A stretch of 64,000 nt of DNA from positions 63,829,242 through 63,893,241 of the forward strand of contig NC_134401.1 in assembly GCF_050003625.1 (NCBI RefSeq). The letters are read 5' to 3'. This DNA is from Haematobia irritans. Taxonomy: Eukaryota; Arthropoda; Insecta; Diptera; Muscidae. The notes beneath the pieces were generated by a model. It searched no databases, was not told the DNA's origin, and saw only the letters and a program-made list of their open reading frames with translations. Positions 57,753 to 64,000 of this stretch are shown here, piece by piece (the stretch's first letter is position 1; every line of letters begins with the position of its first letter). A program made the translations under genes and the position numbers.

Positions 57753-58244
57753 CACGGATGAAAAAGACTGTTTTTCATATGTTTGGCTATAAACATTATA
57801 TGTTTGGAACACAAATTTTTAAACACAATATTTTTGAGTGCAAGCATATAATGTTCATAAAGTAGCATAACATGTTTGGGACATATATGTTAATATGTTA
57901 GAACATATTATGTTTGGGTCATAAAATGTTTGCAAATATAATATGCTTAGATGCAAACATATATTAATTTTGAAATAGCCTATAAACATATATGTGTTTA
58001 GAAAGAGAGACCTAGAGAGTATGCTGCAAGTAAAATAAGGGAAGTAACCAATTGGCGCCTTAAAAATATATCCACACAAAGAAAATTTCATTAAAATTTT
58101 TTACTACAAGTGTATGCCTTAAGGTGAAACATAATATGTTTGAACAATACAAACAATATTTTGTTTGGACCAATCCTGAAAATATATATGCTTGAAGCAA
58201 AATGTGTTTGGGGTATATGTTACAGAAGCGATTTTTTTAGGGTG
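57753..58244. mobile_element. TA-flanked CATATGTTTGG-rich element (compact)
   Basis: Ends are CACGGATGAAAAAGACTG and GCGATTTTTTTAGGGTG, with TA at 57751-57752 and 58245-58246. It is 492 bp and lacks the tRNA-like core found in 20219-21197, having instead an AAGTAACCAATTGGCGCCTT block. The reverse copy is at 35703-36166. Confidence 0.8.
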
Positions 58245-58498
58245 TACATATATAATTCTGCACCCGTTTTCCCCGGGTAATTTACCCACAGAAATACATC
58301 ACAATAAGATTGGGACACACTCTGATCGCTATTTTCAAACAATCAATGTCCGAAACGTGCCCTCTACGTCAAAGCGAATCAATTGATATCAACCGTACAG
58401 TGGAAAATTGTATTTGGCGGCAAAGTTCTTCGCCAACTCCTATGTTCAATAACTTTTGAAAATAGTGAAAACGTTTTTGCGCTACCTAATTAAATGGA

Positions 58499-58595
58499 CT
58501 TAGGAGTAATTTTTAATTCGGTTTACGTCATTTCGATTAACGTCGTCAAATTCCGGAACCGTCGTCAAATTCCGACGTAAATCGAGAGATTACTG
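58499..58595. mobile_element. Pogo/Tigger-like right-end fragment
   Basis: AATTCGGTTTACGTC to CGTAAATCGAGAGATTACTG then TA, matching 9640-9723, with a small internal duplication of GTCGTCAAATTCC. Confidence 0.65.
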
Positions 58596-58597
58596 TA

Positions 58598-58844
58598 AGT
58601 TCATATTTTCCATCTTGAACTTTGTATGACGCCAAAGACATATATGTATTTTGAACTTAATTGTTTCTTTAAGCTACGAAATTTTCTTTTACAAATAAAA
58701 AAAAATTAAATATGTCTACTAAATAATTTTGAGTTTGTCGAAAAACATATAATTAGTTTTGTGATATCGACGTTTATAAGGCAGATTTATTAAATTTTTC
58801 TACAATTAACCTACATTGTCGTTCCTGGTGGTTTCGCTTTTTAA
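58598..58844. mobile_element. CACTC/CACTG MITE fragment
   Basis: Matches the right half of 46176-46698 (CTTGAACTTTGTATGAC, GAGTTTGTCGAAAAAC, GTTCCTGGTGGTTTCG). Confidence 0.6.
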
Positions 58845-61038
58845 TGTAATATTCAATTTTTTTAATGTAATGTAATGTTCTATTTTATTTTAAAAAGAGA
58901 AGAATTTTATCTGAGAAAACTAGAAACAAAAAATTCTCTACAGGAAAAAATAAAAAAATATATAGGGATTATCTTTTAATTTCATCAATTTGATGGTAAA
59001 TTGGTTTCGGTCCTGTATTTGTTCTTCTCGAATGACTCATATGTATATAGAATATGTAAGTATGTAGTCTGTAGATATTTTCAAATGATTTATTTTTCAG
59101 ACAACCGTAACACAATATTTTAAATCAAATTCTCATGTGTTTTTCTCTTTTTTTACTTTCTTCCTTTTTATCATGCTCTCCTACAATTCTTTGCCATTGG
59201 TCATGGAATAATGTTACCATGAATCCTGCTGATGACTGTAATAAAACAAAATGCACAAAAAATATGACCAACGATGCTAAAAATCAAAATGGTCCAATGC
59301 ATCTCTGCCACATCGATGTGATGACAACTGTTAATAATCACCGCAATATTGAATGGATGGACCCAACTACCATTGCCATACGCCGTATGCCATCATCGCC
59401 TCCATCATCAATGTCATCATAATCTTGATGCACATCATCATCGTGGCTATGGAATATCTCCATTGCCATCATGGCCATAATTGTTGTTGTAACGATTTGT
59501 GGTACAAATTGGTAATGTGCTCTGACTGCTGGACTATGTGTTCGTGTGTGTGTTGGTTTGTGAAATGGCATTGGATGACAAAACGCCAACAATTCAACCA
59601 ATGCAATTATTTGGCCAACATCAATGTTTGCTGGCTCGTTCGTTCATTGCCTACTGGCCTTAACTTTGCCTTATGCGTTAATGTATTTTGCATATTTGTA
59701 CAAATGCATTAAAATATGAATGCACAAATACACGCATACGCATTTTCCATATATCTCTATATATTTTTTATTTTTGTTATGTCCTTAATGGATATAAATG
59801 TGGGTGTGTATTAATTTGCAATACTGACTTGTCTGTGTGCATGAATGCGTATATATGACATTTTGTGGGTACTTTTCATTTGTTTTGTAATTCGTATTGT
59901 CTTTTGTGTATGTCTCGCATTTTTTTACAATGCACACACACAAACATACTCTCACAAATCCAATATGCGACAATGATATTAACATCAAATGGGAAAAAAT
60001 GACAAATTACTTGAAACAACCGACCGGAATTCAAATTTTCGCCATGGGAAATGCTTGAAATTGCATAAATTTTAACGTAAACTCTTGCTCATTGACATCT
60101 ATACACTCACTCACTCAATTGGCAATGTATGGATGCGTGTGCATGCATTGCCATGACGGTATGTTTCCCCACTACCAATGGGTGGAAATACTGCGCAACA
60201 ACAAAAACAACACCAACACTACCTCAATAAAAATGGCAACACTTTACTCTTATTTATGGCATTTGTGTTTAAATAACCCAAATACCTGAATGACCGAACA
60301 ACCTACGGTGGCGATGATATCTGTTTCGCTGTTGTTGGTGTTTGTGTTGTTTGTTTTTCCGGTTTCTTATTTTATATCCTACAACCGCACGCACACACAC
60401 ACCCACACACTGCATTACGCTGTGGCTGCTCTATCTATCGTTCGCTACCACATCATTCTTAAATAATTCAATGTGAATTTTTGCTCGACTCTTTCGCGGA
60501 TACTCTTTTTTATGCCTTTGGCAATTCAAAAACTGTTTGGGTGCTGCTTTATGTGGTACTGTTGTGCTCACCTCTCCCCCTCCTTATGATCACAATGTCA
60601 TCGATTGTGTTGCACAATCGAAAAAAAAAAATCGACTTTTTTTCGCCCCTTTAAATGATTGCGACTCATTGACGCCTCCTGTATGTGCATATGTGTGCGT
60701 ACATTTCGTTGTTGCGCAAAAAAAAAAAACGCGATAAACCGAATTTCATTATCCCTCATGGATTTCTGTTCCGTTTATCCCGTGCATATTTTGAGTTCCC
60801 CACATTCGTTTCCCATGAAAATGTATTTCCGTTGGATCTCTTGCTCCATGGGTTCTGGGTTTCTAACGCGAACAATGAACAAATCAATACCGGTTACTAC
60901 GACTGTCGTTTGCAATTACTATTGATTCAATATTTGTACATCGTGCCATTTCCAACTGATGCGTGGATGCATGGCTGTGTGTCCCTTGCATATGTTGTGA
61001 TATGAATTTTCTTCTGCCCGCCGCCTCCATAAATACAG
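58845..61038. other. Probable intron or intergenic sequence upstream of the exon
   Basis: Largely unique, with CAT/ATC-rich low complexity at about 59395-59475, CA microsatellites near 59935 and 60391-60409, and A-runs. Frames here (59135-59422, 59353-59712, 60685-61005) are low-complexity or overlapping and lack splice-site support. The last ~40 bp form the pyrimidine-rich acceptor of the next exon. Confidence 0.5.
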
Positions 61039-61187
61039 CTGAGACAGCAAATCAACCAGGAAAAACAGCTACCATTGAGATGTATGCACCCAGTTCATAC
61101 AATGACACCGTTACTGGCGAGACCTTATCGAGCGTTTCAGAGAAGAGTGAATCATATTCCAATGATGGCAGCCAAGGCGATTATATT
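61039..61187 (+). CDS. Internal coding exon of an unidentified gene
   Basis: The 149-bp exon is supported by TTTTCTTCTGCCCGCCGCCT and ACAG just before it and GTAAGT just after. It starts by completing a codon (two bases) and ends on a whole codon, with no stop in that frame. It encodes about 50 residues that are polar and Ser/Thr/Tyr-rich: ETANQPGKTATIEMYAPSSY, then NDTVTGETLSSVSEKSESYS, then NDGSQGDYI. No transmembrane segment or known domain is visible. The composition and tyrosine spacing would suit the cytoplasmic tail of a cell-surface receptor. I have a weak, unverified impression of a neural immunoglobulin-family adhesion molecule tail (Dscam-like). The upstream exons are not in view, so a long intron to the left is implied. 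Confidence 0.65.
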
Positions 61188-61441
61188 GTAAGTAATCTGA
61201 TAAATTTAATATAACTTCCATTTATATAATAAAGGACGAATGCAGAATTCATAGCAGAACGAATAGAATTCAGTATCATCTGTTTTTCAAAACAAAAACA
61301 AAAAAATCTTTCAATTTAAACATTACTCAATTCCCAAATTCAAATTGCTATTTTATTGAAGTCCATCAAGAAACAACTGATGTAAATTATTTTCCAAAAA
61401 TGTATTGTTCTAACGGTCATTTACAATTTACTTTCTGTTAG
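61188..61441 (+). other. Predicted 254-nt intron
   Basis: The donor GTAAGT is at 61188-61193, the branch-like CTAAC is at 61410-61414 (about 28 nt before the end), and the pyrimidine-rich TTTACTTTCTGTTAG acceptor ends at 61441. All three elements match fly introns. Alternatively the donor joins a more distant exon outside the window. Confidence 0.5.
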
Positions 61442-61459
61442 CTGGTAGTTAAAGCCTAA
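61442..61459 (+). CDS. Possible short terminal coding exon
   Basis: If the intron is spliced as predicted, the preceding exon joins in phase to CTGGTAGTTAAAGCCTAA, giving the ending LVVKA and a stop at 61457-61459. This would be an alternative C-terminus of the upstream protein. It depends wholly on the predicted acceptor. Confidence 0.35.
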   Translation: MVVKA

Positions 61460-61464
61460 CGAAA

Positions 61465-61905
61465 ATGGCCCCAGAAACACAACTTTCCATTATAGAGTTG
61501 TTTTCAAGTTTAAATAAAAAAATAAAAAAAATTGTTATGTGGCATTACCAAGTCAAAGACGCTGAGCTAATAAAAATGGCAATGCTGATCGTGTTTAACT
61601 TGCAAGCAGAAGTTTGTGAGTTCAATTTCAAACTAAGACAAAATTCTCAAAAATATTTTTCAATGCTAGATAAACCGCAGTTATTGCTAATGGAAAATTT
61701 GTGTGTAATTGATATTAATTGGCATTCTCTAAGATTCGAGAACAAAAAGGAAGACCCTTCTAATATTCCAATAAATTCGCTAAATGCGGATTTACAATCT
61801 TCTTGCCCATACCAAATTTCCTGGAACTCGATCGAAGAAAGCGACATGAAAACAATGACACTAAAAAATAGACAAATTCGTAGACGAACGGCCAGCAAGT
61901 TATAA
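61465..61905 (+). CDS. Intronless 146-residue protein, unknown function
   Basis: The ATG at 61465 has a good insect start context (CGAAAATGG), six bases after the stop of the possible exon above. The frame runs 146 codons to TAA at 61903-61905 and ATTAAA follows at 61914. Its codons look like ordinary coding sequence, unlike the lysine/phenylalanine-rich chance frames of the window. The N-terminal ~65 residues (LSIIELFSSLNKKIKKIV, then WHYQVKDAELIKMAMLIVFN) look helical and amphipathic. The middle is mixed, and the C-terminus is basic (LKNRQIRRRTASKL), which could be a nuclear signal. No signal peptide or membrane segment. I do not recognise the family; a fast-evolving nuclear or chromosome-associated protein is only a guess. 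It could be a nested gene, the second frame of a two-frame transcript, or a retrocopy. Confidence 0.6.
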   Translation: MAPETQLSIIELFSSLNKKIKKIVMWHYQVKDAELIKMAMLIVFNLQAEVCEFNFKLRQNSQKYFSMLDKPQLLLMENLCVIDINWHSLRFENKKEDPSNIPINSLNADLQSSCPYQISWNSIEESDMKTMTLKNRQIRRRTASKL

Positions 61906-61913
61906 AAGTATAT

Positions 61914-61919
61914 ATTAAA
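61914..61919 (+). promoter_or_regulatory. Possible polyadenylation signal ATTAAA
   Basis: The common variant hexamer lies 9 bases after the stop codon of the 146-codon frame. Such hexamers are frequent by chance in AT-rich DNA. Confidence 0.35.
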
Positions 61920-61959
61920 AAGTGAATACATGTCCGTTGTTTATGTAAACAAGTATATA

Positions 61960-63329
61960 CAGCACTAAGTTCGGTCGGGCCGAATCTTAAATACGCACCA
62001 TCATGAACCAAATATTAGGGTTTCCTTTGAAATTTCAGGAGGGCTTGAGGACTTGAGTACACTTCCCGAAGATAAATTTAAAGATTTCACCTATGAGGAC
62101 TATATCAGATTCTGGATTTATAAGAACCATTTTTGTTTGAGTTTTAGAGGAATCATTAACATCTCTTGTGAGTGTGCAAGAAAATAATAAAATAACGTCT
62201 TGATTTGAAATCTTAAATCTGTATAAGTAAAATCTGGAAATTTTACATAGAGTTTCAAGCAATTTTCATGATCAGTGCGCCTTCTACACCCTCAAGAAGT
62301 GAAGTCGGTCTATATGGAGGCATTACCAAATGGACCGATAAAAACTTAATCCGATACACGTTTTTGTGATCCTAAAATACCAGAATATTTACAATTTCAG
62401 GCAAATCAGATAAAAACTACGGTTTCTAGAAACCCAAGGAGTTAAATCGGGAGATCGTTCTTATGGGGGCTATACTAAAATATGGACCGATACTCACCGT
62501 TTTCGGCACACCTCTTTATGACCCGAAAATACCACTAGATTTCCAATTTCAGGCAAATAGGATGAAAACTTCGGATTATAGAAGCCCAAGAAGTAAAATC
62601 GGGAAATCGGTCTATATGGAGGCTATACCAAAATATGGACCGATACTCACTATTTTTGGCACACCTCTTTATGGTCCTAAAATACCTCTAGATTTCCAAT
62701 TTCAGACAAATTGGATAAAAACTACGGTTTCTATAAGCCCAAGACCCCAAAACGGGAGGTCGTTTTATATGGGGACCATACCAAAACATGGACCGATACT
62801 CACAATTTTTGGCACACGTATTTGTGGTCCTACAATACCTCTAGATTTCCAATTTCAAGTAAATTGAATAAAAACTGCGGTTTCTATAAGCCAAAGAAGT
62901 AAAATCGGGAGATCGGTCTATATGGGGGCTATACCAAAATACGGACCGATACTCACAATTTTTGGCACACCTCTTTATGGTCATAAAATACCTCTAGATT
63001 TCAAATTTCAGGCAAATTGGATAGAAACTACGATTTCTATAAGCCCAAGACCCCAAATCGGGAGGTCGGTTTATATGGGGACTATATCAAAACCTGGACC
63101 GATATAACCCATCTTCGAACTTGACCTGCGTGCAGACAAAAGACGAGTTTGTGCAAAATTTCAGCACGATTGCTTCATTATTGAAGACTGTAGCGTGATT
63201 ACAACAGACAGACGAACAGACGGACATCGTTATATCGTCTTAGAATTTCCCCTTATCAAGAATATATATACTTTATATAGTCGGAAATCGATATTTCGAT
63301 GTGTTACATTTCTATGGTGGTGGGTATAA
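61960..63329. mobile_element. Fly repeat with GTTCGG-CGGGCCGAATCTTA start and TATGGTGGTGGGTATAAAA end
   Basis: The left part AGTTCGGTCGGGCCGAATCT and the right part ACAGACGGACATCGTTATAT, AAGAATATATATACTTTATA and CTATGGTGGTGGGTATAAAA are typical of a very common fly repeat, as I recall it. The middle is filled by a tandem array (62295-63115). A second CATGGTGATGGGTACAAAAT at about 63362 may be a duplicated end. Confidence 0.65.
62295..63115. repeat. Tandem array, five units at exactly 153-bp spacing plus one diverged
   Basis: The marker ATGG-x-G-x-C/G-TAT recurs at 62463, 62616, 62769, 62922 and 63075, each 153 bp apart, with a diverged unit at 62314 (149 bp before). Each unit contains GGACCGATACTCAC, TTTGGCACACCTCTTTATGG, CCTCTAGATTTCCAATTTCA and GGTTTCTATAAGCCC. 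Because 153 is a multiple of three, one frame stays open over several units, but this is probably a by-product. Confidence 0.9.
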
Positions 63330-63883
63330 AAATATTGGTACAGATCAAAGTTGTCCACATCATGGTGATGGGTACAAAATCATTACTAAAGGTCAGCGTT
63401 GCCAGAATTGTTTCACCAAAAACCGCTAGATTTGCCCAAAAAAATAGCTAAAAAATGTTAAAAAATAGCTAGAAAAAAAAGCTAAATTTTTTTGTATCAA
63501 AAGTCACATTTTTGATTGAAATTTAACAAACTTAAAGGCTTTATTTCACTTACAATGCATATTATTTTCATTTTAATTCCACTTCTGTGAGACTGTAACA
63601 ATATCTAAGGCATATTAGCTCTGTTTGAGTATTCGATACATTTTGATTACTATCACAAATTTTTTACTGGAAGTCCTTCATTTTGTGGGAGCTACCTTCC
63701 CATCACCTCTATTTTATTTACTTGTTATTTTAAAATATTAAATGATCTAAGCATGCTTTGGATTTGGTAAAAAAATGATTTGTCATTTTTTTAAATAAAA
63801 TTTTAGTTTGGATTTGAAATTGTGAAAAATTCGAAATACATTACTTTTATTTAAATTGTAGAAAATACCTATAGTTTACATTT
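63330..63883. other. No gene recognised; hAT-like left tip
   Basis: CAGCGTTGCCAGAATTG at about 63393 resembles a hAT left end, followed by AAAAATAGCTA repeats. No right end was found. The rest is AT-rich. Confidence 0.4.
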
Positions 63884-64000
63884 CCCAGTAAAAACATTTT
63901 CCTTTTCTTCATGAGCTATCAAAGTGCTTTAAAAACGTGCTGACGCCAACTTAAATTTCCAAATTCAGACTCGACTTCAAGTAGAAATTATTGTATATAT
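63884..64000 (-). mobile_element. CACTGAAAAAA MITE family, partial copy running off the right edge
   Basis: The minus strand AATAATTTCTACTTGAAGTC, then TTTTTAAAGCACTTTGATAG, matches 55672-55762 in the same order. Confidence 0.65.

Noticed and set aside
59353..59712. 119-codon frame rich in His/Ile/Cys
   Set aside because: It translates CAT/ATC-rich low-complexity DNA and overlaps an equally open frame on the other strand.
62463..62867. 134-codon open frame over the tandem repeat
   Set aside because: It is a consequence of a 153-bp period divisible by three in a repeat; no start context or homologous protein is apparent.

Overview
The window looks like AT-rich, intron or intergenic DNA from an insect, most likely a calyptrate (house-fly-like) dipteran. 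This is inferred from repeats with tails of repeated CCTAA, a SINE/LINE pair sharing one 3' end, a 3' terminal repeat of the TATGGTGGTGGGTATAAAA type, fly-like splice signals, and a decayed nucleoside diphosphate kinase copy resembling fly Awd. No bacterial-style genes, operons, rRNA or CRISPR array is visible. Most open frames in the window are short chance frames in AT-rich repeats.

Only the right end holds plausible host genes. An internal exon at 61039-61187 has a pyrimidine-rich acceptor and a GTAAGT donor. It is followed by a 254-nt intron with a CTAAC branch site and a possible short last exon that stops at 61459. Six bases beyond that stop an intronless 146-codon frame begins (61465-61905), in a good start context and followed by ATTAAA. 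It is either an independent small gene or the second frame of a two-frame transcript. A decayed fragment of a nucleoside diphosphate kinase gene lies on the minus strand at 4843-4995.

The rest is a dense stack of mobile elements. (1) Non-LTR retrotransposon pieces: a Jockey-like LINE 3' end (RNase H plus tail) at 6843-7880 and smaller pieces at 1-175, 15229-15349, 48930-48981 and 51885-52035; a different RT fragment with GVPQGS and YVDD motifs at 16853-18037; another RT piece at 26527-26645. (2) A complete tRNA-derived SINE at 56633-56980 with a 13-bp target duplication, plus fragments, sharing its last ~80 bp with the LINE. (3) Many non-autonomous DNA elements with terminal repeats like CACNNAAAAAA and TA duplications (6193-6842, 13742-14350, 14649-15517, 16008-18154, 20219-21197, 22273-24066, 55293-55916, 57753-58244). 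(4) hAT-like elements with 8-bp duplications (5144-5250, 26353-26856, 47772-48385, 56181-56421). (5) Two large fold-back structures (10002-11735 and 39064-41434), and a perfect 96-bp-arm hairpin (53689-53939). (6) A 153-bp tandem array inside a repeat at 62295-63115.

The recurring theme is nesting. Several insertions can be compared with an uninterrupted copy elsewhere in the same window. Separate terminal-repeat families also carry tRNA-like segments with Pol III box A/B motifs inside them, which is the most unusual pattern here. All family names are assigned by eye; no database search was possible.
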